A DNA stretch of 64,000 nt from Advenella incenata (GCF_004217095.1 NZ_SHKO01000001.1:1-64000); one strand, 5' to 3'. Counted from the stretch's first letter, positions 9,013 through 18,701 are shown. Notes: generated from the sequence alone by a model not told the origin. A program made the numbers and translations.

Positions 9013-11736
9013 ATGGCGATTCGGCGCTTTTCATCTCGCACAGAAAGATTGGACACGGAGTTCCTGGCTGAGTCGTTAAGAGGAGCCGTCAAGTATTTTC
9101 GTATCGCTGGTTATTTCAGAAGCTCGATTTTTGAGCTTGTGGGGGAAGAAATTGCAAAGATCCCAGAGGTTAAAATTATCTGCAACTCGGAACTCGACCT
9201 GGCTGATTTTCAGGTGGCATCTGGCAGAACCACCGCGCTCAAAGAACGCTGGAACGAGGTGGACGTAGAGGCCGAGGCCCTACTTAAAAAAGAGCGCTAT
9301 CAGATTCTGGATAGGCTGTTGCAATCGGGGAATGTTGAAATCCGCGTAGTTCCCAGAGAGCGGTTGTTCCTGCATGGCAAGGCAGGTTCTATTCATTACG
9401 AGGATGGTAGCCGCAAGTCCTTCATTGGTTCGGTGAACGATTCCAAAAGCGCCTTCGCTCACAACTACGAACTAGTTTGGCAGGACGATGATGAGGAAAG
9501 TGCCGATTGGGTAGAAAAGGAGTTCTGGGCACTTTGGAATGATGGTGTGCCATTGCCAGAAGCGGTCCTGGCCGAAATTAATCGGGTGGCTAACCGTCGG
9601 GAAGTGACCATTGAGGTATTAAAGCCTGAGGAAGTACCCGCTGCCGCCATGGCAGAAGCGCCGATTTATCGTGGTGGAGAACAGTTACAGCCCTGGCAAC
9701 GCACGTTTGTCACTATGTTTCTGGAGCATAGAGAGATCTATGGTAAGGCTCGCCTACTTCTGGCTGATGAAGTGGGTGTTGGTAAAACCTTATCTATGGC
9801 AACCAGTGCGCTGGTCAGTGCGCTTCTTGATGATGGCCCCGTTCTGATTTTAGCCCCATCCACACTCACGATTCAGTGGCAAATTGAGATGATGGATAAG
9901 CTCGGCGTGCCTGCTGCTGTTTGGTCATCTCAAAAGAAGGTTTGGCTAGGTGTGGAGGGGCAAATTCTTTCACCACGTGGAGATGCTTCTTCAATTAAAA
10001 AATGCCCTTATCGCATTGCTATTGTATCTACCGGCTTGATCATGCATCAGCGGGAGAAGTTTGATTTTGTTAAAGAAGCTGGTATGCTTTTGAAAAATCG
10101 TTTTGGTACCATCATCCTGGATGAAGCACACAAAGCCCGTGCTCGCGGAGGTTTTGGTGACCAGGCTTCAGAGCCTAATAACCTCATGGCCTTTATGCAG
10201 CAGATAGGAAGACGCACACGGCACTTGATACTCGGCACGGCAACACCGATCCAAACCGACGTGCGTGAGCTATGGGATTTGCTCGGTATTTTAAATAGTG
10301 GCGCTGAGTTTGTACTGGGCGATGCTTTATCGCCATGGCATGACCATGAGCAAGCTATTCCTTTGATCACTGGCAGAGCACGAGTTACGTCTGAGGCTGA
10401 AGTCTGGCGTTGGTTAAGCAACCCTTTACCCCCAGGCAATGAACACCATATTGTTCAGCAACTACGAGACTACCTGTTGATCGACAATAAATCCTTTGGC
10501 AGCACTCATCGCTTCGAAGACCTCGGCTATATGATTCAGAGCCTCTGGCTTTCGGAATGCCTGACGCCTGGCTTCTTCAAAGAGAATAACCCCGTCCTTC
10601 GCCATACGGTGCTAAGGAAGCGTAAGCAGTTGGAGGAGGAAGGTCTGCTAGAAAGAGTTGGCGTAAACACGCACCCCATGACGCGCAATCTTGCACAGTA
10701 TCAATCCCGATTTGTAGGGCTTGGCATTCCAACCAATACGCCGTTCCAAGTGGCTTACGGGAAGGCCGAGGAATTCAGTAAATTACTTCATTCCCGTACC
10801 AAATCGGCCGGTTTCATGAAGTCATTGATGTTGCAGCGAATCTGTTCTAGCTTTGCATCTGGCTTGAAAACCGCTCAGAAGATGCTGAAGCATACGGTTT
10901 CTAATGATGACGAGGATTTGGTCGAAGACGTTGAACACATTCTCTCAGAAATGACTCCAGCCGAAGTTGCTTGCTTAAGAGAGATTGAAACACAGTTGTC
11001 GCGCCCGGAAGCCGTCGATTCTAAGTTGAACACAGTGAGATGGTTTTTAACAGAGTTCCGTACCGGCGGGAAAAACTGGTTGGAGCATGGCTGTATCATC
11101 TTTAGTCAATATTTCGACACTGCGGAATGGATAGCTAAAGAACTTGCGAAATCCTTTAAGGGTGAAGTGGTTGCAGTTTACGCGGGCGTTGGAAAAAGTG
11201 GCCTATTTCGGGGTGAGCAGTTTAATAACGTCGAGCGTGAAGTGATTAAAACAGCAGTAAAAATGCGCGAAATTCGATTAGTTGTGGCTACTGACGCGGC
11301 ATGTGAAGGTTTGAACCTGCAAACTTTGGGTACACTAATCAATATCGACTTACCTTGGAACCCCTCCCGCTTAGAGCAACGACTTGGTAGAATTAAGCGT
11401 TTCGGTCAAACTCGTAAGTTTGTAGACATGCTCAACCTTGTATACAGCGAAACACAGGATGAGAAGGTCTACAACGTAATATCAGAACGCTTACGTGATA
11501 CCTACGACATATTTGGCAGCCTTCCTGACACTATTGATGATGATTGGATCGATGACGAGGAAGAACTAAGTACCCATATGAACGAATACATGCACGAGCG
11601 CAAAAAAGCTCAGGATGCATTCTCGGTTAAATATCGTGGAACCCACGACCCAGATGCCAACCTCTGGGAGCAGTGCGCTACGGTACTCTCCCGTAGGGAC
11701 ATCGTTAGCAAGCTGAGTGAGCCATGGGGAAGCTAA
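9013..11736 (+). CDS. PLD-nuclease/SNF2-type helicase fusion, effector of the DUF499 module
   Basis: Residues 1-190 form a phospholipase-D-like nuclease domain with H121-x-K123 (LHGKAGSIHYEDGS) and FIGSVNDS. A superfamily 2 helicase follows: motif I DEVGVGKT (K258), motif II DEAH (370-373), motif III GTATP, and C-terminal motifs ATDAACEGLNLQ and RLEQRLGRIKRFGQ. The layout is that of SNF2-like helicases in DISARM-type and DUF1156-linked systems, where the helicase moves on foreign DNA and the PLD part may cut it. It is the last gene of the operon; no clear terminator follows. Probable role: recognition and destruction of unmethylated DNA. All key residues appear present. Confidence 0.88.
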   Translation: MAIRRFSSRTERLDTEFLAESLRGAVKYFRIAGYFRSSIFELVGEEIAKIPEVKIICNSELDLADFQVASGRTTALKERWNEVDVEAEALLKKERYQILDRLLQSGNVEIRVVPRERLFLHGKAGSIHYEDGSRKSFIGSVNDSKSAFAHNYELVWQDDDEESADWVEKEFWALWNDGVPLPEAVLAEINRVANRREVTIEVLKPEEVPAAAMAEAPIYRGGEQLQPWQRTFVTMFLEHREIYGKARLLLADEVGVGKTLSMATSALVSALLDDGPVLILAPSTLTIQWQIEMMDKLGVPAAVWSSQKKVWLGVEGQILSPRGDASSIKKCPYRIAIVSTGLIMHQREKFDFVKEAGMLLKNRFGTIILDEAHKARARGGFGDQASEPNNLMAFMQQIGRRTRHLILGTATPIQTDVRELWDLLGILNSGAEFVLGDALSPWHDHEQAIPLITGRARVTSEAEVWRWLSNPLPPGNEHHIVQQLRDYLLIDNKSFGSTHRFEDLGYMIQSLWLSECLTPGFFKENNPVLRHTVLRKRKQLEEEGLLERVGVNTHPMTRNLAQYQSRFVGLGIPTNTPFQVAYGKAEEFSKLLHSRTKSAGFMKSLMLQRICSSFASGLKTAQKMLKHTVSNDDEDLVEDVEHILSEMTPAEVACLREIETQLSRPEAVDSKLNTVRWFLTEFRTGGKNWLEHGCIIFSQYFDTAEWIAKELAKSFKGEVVAVYAGVGKSGLFRGEQFNNVEREVIKTAVKMREIRLVVATDAACEGLNLQTLGTLINIDLPWNPSRLEQRLGRIKRFGQTRKFVDMLNLVYSETQDEKVYNVISERLRDTYDIFGSLPDTIDDDWIDDEEELSTHMNEYMHERKKAQDAFSVKYRGTHDPDANLWEQCATVLSRRDIVSKLSEPWGS

Positions 11737-11757
11737 GCCGATAGTGTTCTAACTCTT

Positions 11758-11907
11758 CTATTTGGATAAAATAAGAAGACCTACAAATCTGCGGTGATGA
11801 AGTATTTTGATTTTTTCTACTTGAAACAGATGGTCATCAAAACACAAAATCTCCAAAAAACCGTCCAGTTGAGGGTTCGATAGGCATGCATAATTTATAC
11901 TACCTCA
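11758..11907 (-). pseudogene. Decayed copy of the small DUF262 partner gene
   Basis: Read on the minus strand this stretch gives YKLCMPIEPSTGRF, then, after removing one T from a T run, LEILCFDDHLFQVEKIKI and on to LLILSK before a TAG at 11758. It matches the C-terminal half of the intact 112-residue protein at 45645-45983 (SKLSMLIDPSTGSFLEIMCF, and so on). DNA identity is obvious over about 150 bp, including ATGGTCATCAAAACACA and ATCTCCAAAAAAC. Both copies lie just downstream of a DUF262 gene. The rest of the gap between 11737 and 12088 shows no gene. Confidence 0.75.
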
Positions 11908-12088
11908 AACTTGATCTGACAGTTACCCGTTTTTTATGCAGTGTCTATCAGATTATATTTGGTTCACATTAGTTGTACTAGCATAATCGAAATCCAGTCA
12001 AGTCTTCGCAATATTCCCTCCCAGTCAGGGTCTAATGATAAATCGGTTACATAGTTTTATTTAGCGGCTCTGGGGCGCGGCTTATAGA

Positions 12089-14137
12089 TTACTGTCCTGA
12101 CATCGCATTCGAAATGTGCTTCGGTGATACATCAGCACTAGGATGACTCCACACCATCACAGCTGTTTTCGCAAGAGTTGCCGCTCTTTTGCGGATAGAT
12201 TCTTCATCCCAATCGCTTAGTCCGTTTTGCTGAAAGTAGGTGTTGATTAGTAACGCGCTCTGACCAAGCCTAGAGCGTTTTCCTAAAACGGGTTTGTCTT
12301 TGTCATCAACAAAATCGGCAAATGGTCCATTGCTCACCGAGCTATTGAGTGATCCTGTCAATATTGTAAGGTTGCCGAAGCAATGCAACGCAGCTTGCTT
12401 GATCGCCTTTTGATCGTCAGTCATGCCTGAAACAAAATAGGTCGGTAAGTTTTGCCAGCTTTGTGGCATGACATGCTCTACTGTTAGCGCTGATTGTACT
12501 GGAACATGATTGCTGCCTTGGTGGGTCCCCCGCGCGGCATATTCTAATGCGCGCAACAAAGCGGCCACGCGGGCAGGTTTCATTTCGGTGTAAACCGGAC
12601 GTGTTATCCATGAATCGGTAAATACCCGATCATCCGGCCACTCCTCGCTGGCTCCTTGTCCATTGAGTAACGCTCTGCGCAGCGCGTTATGAGGGGCATC
12701 GGAGGATTTGGATATTGCTCGCAGTACGCGCAAAAAGAAGCGGTTATACCCCTTAGTCGTCAGGCCAGAAACAGTGCGGCGGACAAGGTATGACGACAAA
12801 TCCCCGATCGCCTGCTTTAATTCCGCACTCTCTGCGGTTAGGCGTTCACGTAAAGCTAAATAGATTGGAGTAATAGTTCCCACATCTAGTGACTTGATAA
12901 GTCGAGAAAACTCAGCCAAGTATCCAGTACCGGTCGGAGTGATAAGTTCGGCGAAGTACCCACTTAGTATTTGAATGCGTCGGAGCTCTTCTTCAATATT
13001 ACGTTGATCTTTTTGCCACCAGCTTTTAAAACCTTGGAATACATGAGTTACAAGGGTGGCTTCCTGGCTTCGTAGAACTGTATAGTTGTAGAAAAACAGA
13101 TCGATACGCGGATGTAGCAAGCGGCCTTGGCGCTCCTTTTCTCGCCAGTATTGGTTGGTAGTGATCGACTGTTTGTTTGTAACGGTCTGGTCGAACTTTC
13201 TCCAATATTCATCGTATAGGGAGTCAACGTTGAAGTCATTGCGGGCGGCTTCCAAGAAAAGAAAATTGCGAATTAGGTCTGATGCCAGTAGAGGCTCGCC
13301 TCGAGCGTTCAGTGTCTCGAAAATAATTTGAGGATCGTCGTCATCTTCCAAAACTAAAGTCATGATTTGGATATGTTCTGACAGAGTCATGTATAGAGCT
13401 TCAGCGCGCGTAGTATCTGGAGAGCCATCGCCGAGAAGAGGGCTTATTGAGTTGGTACTGCGTATCTGCGAAGTAAGCAGATCGCTATAGTTTTTATCTC
13501 GAATTGGATTGACGACGTCGTTCAAGTCAACGCCATTCATATATGCGAGGCAAGCGTGGTAGAGGTACAGGAAGGTCTGTACCATTAGCGGCCGTTCTAG
13601 CTTATTTCGACCCTCTCTAGCTGGGTAGGTATCGTAAATTTCTTCTATTGTTTGGGCATTGTTCAGAAATTTCATTTCTGAACGACCGGCCTGGGTAGGC
13701 CAAACCTTGTGGTGGTCATCAACGTCACCGTAGGGACCTGGATTACGTATCAAATTCGCCAGCATTTGCTGCAAGACTGGATTGCTTACTGTCCTGGCTG
13801 AAAAACTAAAAGCCAGGAGAAGTAAATGTAACGTGGTGGAGCGTTGTTGTCCGTCAATTACTTCGTAGGCAGGAACACGCCCAAATTTATTGTGTGGTAT
13901 TGGTGTCATTACAATGGAGCCGAGGAAGTGCTTTTGCAATGGTTTTACTCCATTGGCGGTACCACTCGTCGATAGAACTTGGCGTTCCAAATGTGCGTCT
14001 GATCTATCTTGAATGTCCGCCCATAATGGGGCAACCTGTTTTTCCAGAGTCCATACATATCCGCGTTGAAAAATGGGAACTTGGTATTGATATGGTGAAT
14101 CGAATAAGCCAGTAACAGTGGTTCTCTTTGGCTGCAT
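12089..14137 (-). CDS. DUF262/DUF1524 (GmrSD-like) restriction protein
   Basis: A 682-residue protein of the GmrSD/DndB-like DUF262 group. The N-terminal domain shows PIFQRGYVW (21-29) and the nucleotide-handling motif IDGQQRSTTLHL (D95-R99). The C-terminal DUF1524 region carries an HNH-type nuclease core, LTVEHVMPQSWQ, and the later CFGNLTILTGSLNSSVSN. Such proteins cut modified phage DNA (type IV restriction) or act as stress-triggered nucleases. The start ATG at 14137 follows a weak AGGTAA. The gene lies downstream of the GHKL gene in the same direction with a 154-bp gap, so the two may be partners. A decayed small partner gene lies 180 bp downstream. Confidence 0.85.
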   Translation of the reverse strand: MQPKRTTVTGLFDSPYQYQVPIFQRGYVWTLEKQVAPLWADIQDRSDAHLERQVLSTSGTANGVKPLQKHFLGSIVMTPIPHNKFGRVPAYEVIDGQQRSTTLHLLLLAFSFSARTVSNPVLQQMLANLIRNPGPYGDVDDHHKVWPTQAGRSEMKFLNNAQTIEEIYDTYPAREGRNKLERPLMVQTFLYLYHACLAYMNGVDLNDVVNPIRDKNYSDLLTSQIRSTNSISPLLGDGSPDTTRAEALYMTLSEHIQIMTLVLEDDDDPQIIFETLNARGEPLLASDLIRNFLFLEAARNDFNVDSLYDEYWRKFDQTVTNKQSITTNQYWREKERQGRLLHPRIDLFFYNYTVLRSQEATLVTHVFQGFKSWWQKDQRNIEEELRRIQILSGYFAELITPTGTGYLAEFSRLIKSLDVGTITPIYLALRERLTAESAELKQAIGDLSSYLVRRTVSGLTTKGYNRFFLRVLRAISKSSDAPHNALRRALLNGQGASEEWPDDRVFTDSWITRPVYTEMKPARVAALLRALEYAARGTHQGSNHVPVQSALTVEHVMPQSWQNLPTYFVSGMTDDQKAIKQAALHCFGNLTILTGSLNSSVSNGPFADFVDDKDKPVLGKRSRLGQSALLINTYFQQNGLSDWDEESIRKRAATLAKTAVMVWSHPSADVSPKHISNAMSGQ

Positions 14138-14291
14138 GAGCGATTTTACCTATTGCTTAAAAAATTTTTAGTGGGGAATGACTTATCTACTGAGCATTGG
14201 GGTTAGCTGACATTTTTTCGGACCATACCCCAGAAAATCGTGACGGCATGATGTAGCTGCCTATGGTCAACCGTCATTTCTGTCACGATCA

Positions 14292-16055
14292 TCAGGAGCT
14301 CTGGCTGCTGTCGGCTCGTAATAACCACTCGACTTGTCGTCGCGCCGTAGAAATGACTTGGCTGAATACTCGTACGTCGACCTGCGGCTCTCGATCCGTT
14401 GTCGGAAAATCAGGTGAACGGCGACCTCCGATTACAAGTACTTGAATCGATGCGCTGATGAATTTGCTCAATTCGTGCCGGTAGGAGACTGCTTGCAGGT
14501 AATCATCGTGATTCAGTGCGTGGCCTGGCCGCTTAAATTCAATTAGCAAGTATTTGCCGCTCAAATTTTCATTTAGCAGTAGATCGGGACGCTTGTCTGC
14601 CTTCGTGCCTGTGTAGGTCTTGCCTAGCATATCCTCTACCTGGCGGCGCAAGGTGATGTTTGAGCTGAACAGCGAATATTCGGGACCCAACACCCAGAGA
14701 TTCCGTTCAAGCGCTTTATGCATCATGGCTTCACTGGTAGTGGTATCGTGTACCAACTTATCCAGTTGATCGAGAAAAACTTGACGAGCTGTCGCTTGCT
14801 GAACAAGTATTGCCATCTCTGAAAGGCCAAAGTCGTTCAATCGTTCTGCAATACCTGCAATATCTCCAGGTGTCGCAGCATCAATGTGTTCAAGAAGGAT
14901 GCGGTAATCGGAGCGTTCCATTGCCTCTAATAGCACGTTCACTACCGGTTCGACCTTGCTTTCAGGCTCGCCGTAATATTTATCGAGAATTTTCTTGATT
15001 GCTTGATCGGCAAAGCTCCGCTTATGTTCAGGCAGAGCAGATAGCCGAGTGAGAATGGTTTTTTGCAATCGCGCCTGTGCAAGCTGGATATCCTGCCAGT
15101 ACTGCTGCTCGTAGGTTTCCCGCAGAATGGGCTGGACGTATGCCTCAACCTCCCGCAGGAGTTCGCTGTTCTCAACCGCGGCATCCCAGCCCGCGGTGAT
15201 GTGATCGCGCAGACCATCTGCTTCGATTTCGCCATATAGCTTTCGAAGTAACTTGGGAGGGAAGTCATCCCGTTGATCCAAGCCGAAGAATCCAGGGCGT
15301 CCTACCGTCTTCCCATCAACGCGCAAAATAATACCGGGCTGACGTAAGCCTGATTTGCGATCGCTGATTGAAAATCGCAATTTCACCTTTCCTACATTCG
15401 GCAAAGCGTGTTCTTGCTCTTCATAATGACCTGATACGTCATCCACATCCAGCCGCTTGTCTTCTACCGTTATTGAAAAATCATCCTGGCGGCCATAATC
15501 CTGCAAGAGGATCTGGCGAAGCCGGTTGGCATCAGGGTAGGCCAAGCCTTGATGCAAATCGCTGAGCGTAATAATCGTGCCGTGAAGCTCAAGCGCGCAT
15601 GGCTCACTGTGCAACACGATGTCCAACTGTTCGATATCTTCCACTCGTGAAAGATCGTCCAGCCGTAGCGTGATACGACATAGGCGGCCGCGCGCGCGTG
15701 TTTCAAGCGTCATGGTCGCGGCAGCCATAAGACCAGAAAATTTTCCGATACCCTTTCTGCCCTTGACTGGACGATTTTTCCCCGCCGTACGCTCTCCGCG
15801 CCGTGTTCGACGGTCTGATGCAATGTTCAAATAGTGGCGTCGCAGTTCTTCTTCGGTCATGCCACTTCCATCGTCCCTAATGACGATGGCGCCGCCTGTC
15901 AGTGGCTTTGGAAGATTGACAGACACCTGCACAGCGTCTGCATCCCAAGCATTGTCGACAAGCTCTTTCAAGGCTCGTTCCGATGACGGGTATTCCTGAC
16001 TCAGCAGAGTGGCGAGTCGGGAATCAACCTGAAAACGCATCTGGGTACGGCTCAT
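14292..16055 (-). CDS. GHKL-ATPase protein with C-terminal PD-(D/E)XK-like nuclease
   Basis: The N-terminal 200 residues form a GHKL (Hsp90/MutL-type) ATPase: N box LKELVDNAWDADA (N35 from the chosen start), G1 box RDDGSGMTEEEL, G2 box GRKGIGKFSG. A long helical middle follows, and the C-terminus has RPDLLLNENLSGKYLLIEFK, a D...E-x-K nuclease core. I chose the ATG at 16055 (MSRTQMRFQV) because AAGGAAC precedes it by about 8 bp. GHKL ATPases fused or linked to nucleases recur in defence islands (Gabija-, Zorya- and MORC-like arrangements). Here the neighbour is a DUF262/HNH protein in the same direction. A decayed homologue of its last codons occurs near 22.8 kb. Confidence 0.8.
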   Translation of the reverse strand: MSRTQMRFQVDSRLATLLSQEYPSSERALKELVDNAWDADAVQVSVNLPKPLTGGAIVIRDDGSGMTEEELRRHYLNIASDRRTRRGERTAGKNRPVKGRKGIGKFSGLMAAATMTLETRARGRLCRITLRLDDLSRVEDIEQLDIVLHSEPCALELHGTIITLSDLHQGLAYPDANRLRQILLQDYGRQDDFSITVEDKRLDVDDVSGHYEEQEHALPNVGKVKLRFSISDRKSGLRQPGIILRVDGKTVGRPGFFGLDQRDDFPPKLLRKLYGEIEADGLRDHITAGWDAAVENSELLREVEAYVQPILRETYEQQYWQDIQLAQARLQKTILTRLSALPEHKRSFADQAIKKILDKYYGEPESKVEPVVNVLLEAMERSDYRILLEHIDAATPGDIAGIAERLNDFGLSEMAILVQQATARQVFLDQLDKLVHDTTTSEAMMHKALERNLWVLGPEYSLFSSNITLRRQVEDMLGKTYTGTKADKRPDLLLNENLSGKYLLIEFKRPGHALNHDDYLQAVSYRHELSKFISASIQVLVIGGRRSPDFPTTDREPQVDVRVFSQVISTARRQVEWLLRADSSQSS

Positions 16056-16198
16056 GTCAACGTTCCTTAAAATCAATCCTTTTCCTCAAACGAAAGGAAA
16101 TCAATGAGCCGCCGTGATTTACTGACTTCATTGTGCAATGCCACCCAATACTACCAAGGTGCCCCATCAATATTCAAAGCTGCGTCCAGTTGTGCTTA

Positions 16199-16291
16199 CT
16201 CCATTAGCGCGGACAAGGCCTGAAATTCTTGTTTATCGATATCGCCATTTTGGTTTCCATCACGAACTTCGTCGAATCGGTTGTGGCCTTG
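16199..16291 (-). pseudogene. Fragment encoding one EF-hand loop
   Basis: On the minus strand a short frame reads NRFDEVRDGNQNGDIDKQEF then QALSALME and a TAA at 16196. DGNQNGDIDKQE is a textbook 12-residue Ca2+-binding EF-hand loop (D, N, N, G, D, E at positions 1, 3, 5, 6, 9, 12). The frame is closed by a stop just upstream and no signal peptide or second EF-hand is present, so it is either debris of an EF-hand gene or chance. The surrounding gap (16056-16597) otherwise holds only the palindrome described separately. Confidence 0.3.
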
Positions 16292-16464
16292 ACGTCACTG
16301 GTGTATCCCGTTTACTAGGCTTCCAAATTTTAGAGAACTTGGAGCTCTCCCTTGCTAGGCTGAAGCATTTTCCCGCTTTTTGCACCAGAATGATGGCAAA
16401 ACTTTGCTCGCTGTTCGTATCTAGCTTCTACAACGAATATGCTCAAAGCTAATCAAAGAATTGA

Positions 16465-16494
16465 TTAATTTTGATACAATTGTATCAAAATTAA
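16465..16494. promoter_or_regulatory. 30-bp perfect palindrome upstream of the HEPN gene
   Basis: The sequence is a perfect 30-bp palindrome centred at 16479/16480 with the core GATACAATTGTATC and AT-rich arms. It sits 104 bp before the ApeA-like gene and about 400 bp upstream of the start of the divergent GHKL gene. It is long enough to be a dimeric repressor operator or to form a cruciform. No regulator gene adjoins it, so a host factor would have to bind. Confidence 0.6.
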
Positions 16495-16597
16495 ATATAA
16501 TTCAGTTGAAATTGGAGTGTCAGCATACAGTGAGTCTAAGGATTAACCGATATGTTATCTCTGTCCTCAAAGGAAGGATTTGTGCTTATGCTAGGAC

Positions 16598-18175
16598 ATG
16601 CAGGATACATACTCTAAATCTCTTTCTTATACACGACTAGGTTTAATACTTCTTCCTATGCAGACGCATGAACAGTACAACGGTGTTTTCCTTTCAAGTG
16701 ACAGTCAATTCGCAGGACACCTGAATATAGCGGGCGCGGATAGCTTCGTCCAGCTCGTTGGAAAGAGTTTCTGGACATTACCGCCCGAAACCGAATACGT
16801 GGATATTCATGGAATGTTAAGCGATGGCAAAAAAGCGTCGCTTCTTGAGTGTGTACTCCATGGCCAAACACAACACCGGTTCGATGAGAACACTCAGTTC
16901 GAGAGCCGTTTTTTTCCACACTATGTCATTGTCGGTGAAGAATTTATAGGTTCTGACGAACCTGTGATTCAGGCGGTTCGCTATCATTTCGATAGCATCA
17001 CCAGACTTTTAAGTGGGCACAATTCCTTTCGATCTCTCAGGCCGGATCCAGATGAAATGCGCCGGATTCTGGAGACCGACCACAAAAAATTCGAGAAGAT
17101 GGCGGAGGAGCAAGGTTGGCCGAAGCACCCATTTAACCCAGAGATCAGCGAGCATCCACATCTCCTGTATTTCAGCGGGGTTCGGGAAATTATTGCGTGC
17201 GAGACCAAGATTGGGAAAATTTTACTGACGAACCGCATTTCACAACGTGGGAGAGGTGCAGCAGGGATTGGCATCGACAACGAAGTTACCGCGAATATCG
17301 AATTCCGGAAGCCTAAGACGGTCGACGCAGCAACTCATGCTCTTTATACCCTGCACAGGTTATTCGAATTAAGTCTCGGACACCGTCAGCGCTATGGTCG
17401 GATTGAGATAGAGTTGACGCACCGTTCAAAGGATACCGAACACGATCTGCCTCAAACTGCACGGCTCTATTGGAGTCTGTGTAACGTGCACGCTGAGGAT
17501 GACTCGAACGTGATTCTCAGGGACGCACTTCTAGCTCCAGAACGACGTCCCGAAGAGTTTGCCAAGGTGACGACGGGTTGGATGAATAGCGCAGAAATCA
17601 TGGGCGATCCCAGGGAACGATTTGCGACATCATTCTTCGGTAGTTTCAGCATAGATCGTATTGTTGGCGCTGCCAACTTGTTCGATTTGCTGCCTGACAG
17701 CTACGCGCCTAAAACGACGGAGACTGATGGATCGTTGAAGGAGGCAGTGACAAAATGCCGTATGATATTCTCGGATCTTCCTGACAGTTTCGCTAAGCAG
17801 TCTGTCCTCTCCGCCCTGGGGCGCATTGGTAGAGCCAGTCTTCGAGACAAGGTATATCACCGTGCCAACAAAGTCCTCGCGGCGGCTGGAGGCAAGCTTC
17901 CAGAACTGCATTTGCCATGTCATCACGCTGTCTTGTGCCGCAACCACTATGTTCACGGCAGCAAGGGTGCTTTCAACTACCAAAAGCACTTTACGGAATT
18001 CGCGTTCATCGCCGAAACACTAGAGTTCGTGTTTGCCATATCGGATCTACTTGATCTGGGATGGGATTTGGAGCGCTGGATGGATGAAGGGACTTCGATG
18101 ACGCATCCGTTTAGCGTCTATACCGTTAACTACTCGGAAAACATTCGTCGCCTCAAAGCTTTAATCCAGAAGTAG
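16598..18175 (+). CDS. ApeA-like anti-phage HEPN protein
   Basis: The N-terminal half (about 25-140) follows the ApeA N-terminal pattern: EQYNGVFLSSDSQFAGHLNI, then YVDIHGMLSDGKKASLLECV and a region ending HYVIVGEEFI. The C-terminal half is helical and ends with the HEPN ribonuclease motif R448-N-H-Y-V-H453 (CRNHYVHGS), the R-x4-H active site. ApeA proteins are single-gene abortive defence proteins thought to cut RNA after phage sensing. The ATG at 16598 is chosen with a weak TAGGAC; an in-frame ATG at 16658 is possible. It stands alone, preceded by the 30-bp palindrome. Length (525) is within the range for the group. The assignment rests on motif patterns, not a search. Confidence 0.7.
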   Translation: MQDTYSKSLSYTRLGLILLPMQTHEQYNGVFLSSDSQFAGHLNIAGADSFVQLVGKSFWTLPPETEYVDIHGMLSDGKKASLLECVLHGQTQHRFDENTQFESRFFPHYVIVGEEFIGSDEPVIQAVRYHFDSITRLLSGHNSFRSLRPDPDEMRRILETDHKKFEKMAEEQGWPKHPFNPEISEHPHLLYFSGVREIIACETKIGKILLTNRISQRGRGAAGIGIDNEVTANIEFRKPKTVDAATHALYTLHRLFELSLGHRQRYGRIEIELTHRSKDTEHDLPQTARLYWSLCNVHAEDDSNVILRDALLAPERRPEEFAKVTTGWMNSAEIMGDPRERFATSFFGSFSIDRIVGAANLFDLLPDSYAPKTTETDGSLKEAVTKCRMIFSDLPDSFAKQSVLSALGRIGRASLRDKVYHRANKVLAAAGGKLPELHLPCHHAVLCRNHYVHGSKGAFNYQKHFTEFAFIAETLEFVFAISDLLDLGWDLERWMDEGTSMTHPFSVYTVNYSENIRRLKALIQK

Positions 18176-18323
18176 CGTTCAGGGCGATTTGACTTAAACA
18201 GTCACCTGTTTGTTGGTCCGCCGCCAGTGGGTTAGTACTATTGTCGGAGGACAAGGTACGCATTTTACGAACATTTCAGACGGCACTATGCTTATATACG
18301 TTTCAGACTAAGATGCGTCTGGC

Positions 18324-18701
18324 TTGGGAGGGAGACAGTGCTGGTTGGTGGTTGGGGTGCAGCACGTCAATTCGCCGGATGCCCCCGTTTTCAAGCCCGA
18401 CACCGAAGGCATGAAAACTCACAGCGCCATTGCTACCGCGTTAGGTGATGCGCCCATCGTTGTAAAGAGTGAAGCCGACAGTTTCTTCAAAACAAATTTA
18501 GAGCAAATCGTGCGCGAAGCAGGCATCACCGATATTTATCTCACCGGCATGATGACTCAGCATTGTGTCACCCACACGGCCCTGTCTCCGCAAGCGAGCG
18601 ACATGAAAGTCCACATCGTTGCCAAAGGCTGTGCCGCACCCGCCAAAGCCTTGAGTGATTTGGCCCTGAAAGGTCTGAGCGCTCGATGCGACGTTGTGTA
18701 G
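18324..18701 (+). pseudogene. Isochorismatase/nicotinamidase-like hydrolase, N-terminus missing
   Basis: The frame encodes VVGVQHVNSPDAPVFKPDTE and later KSEADSFFKTNLEQIV and TGMMTQHCVTHTALSPQA. The last contains the catalytic Cys and the cis-peptide region of cysteine hydrolases (isochorismatase family). These enzymes are about 190-220 residues and start with a D-x-Q motif, which is absent here: the first 60-70 residues are gone. The upstream junction is near 18320-18340. At the other end the frame meets an unrelated tail near 18686. It is probably non-functional and part of the patchwork of gene pieces at 18.3-19.5 kb. Confidence 0.7.

Noticed and set aside
16138-16452. 104-codon plus-strand frame between the GHKL and HEPN genes
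   Set aside because: No ribosome site, no family resemblance, and the opposite strand carries an EF-hand-like fragment that explains part of it.
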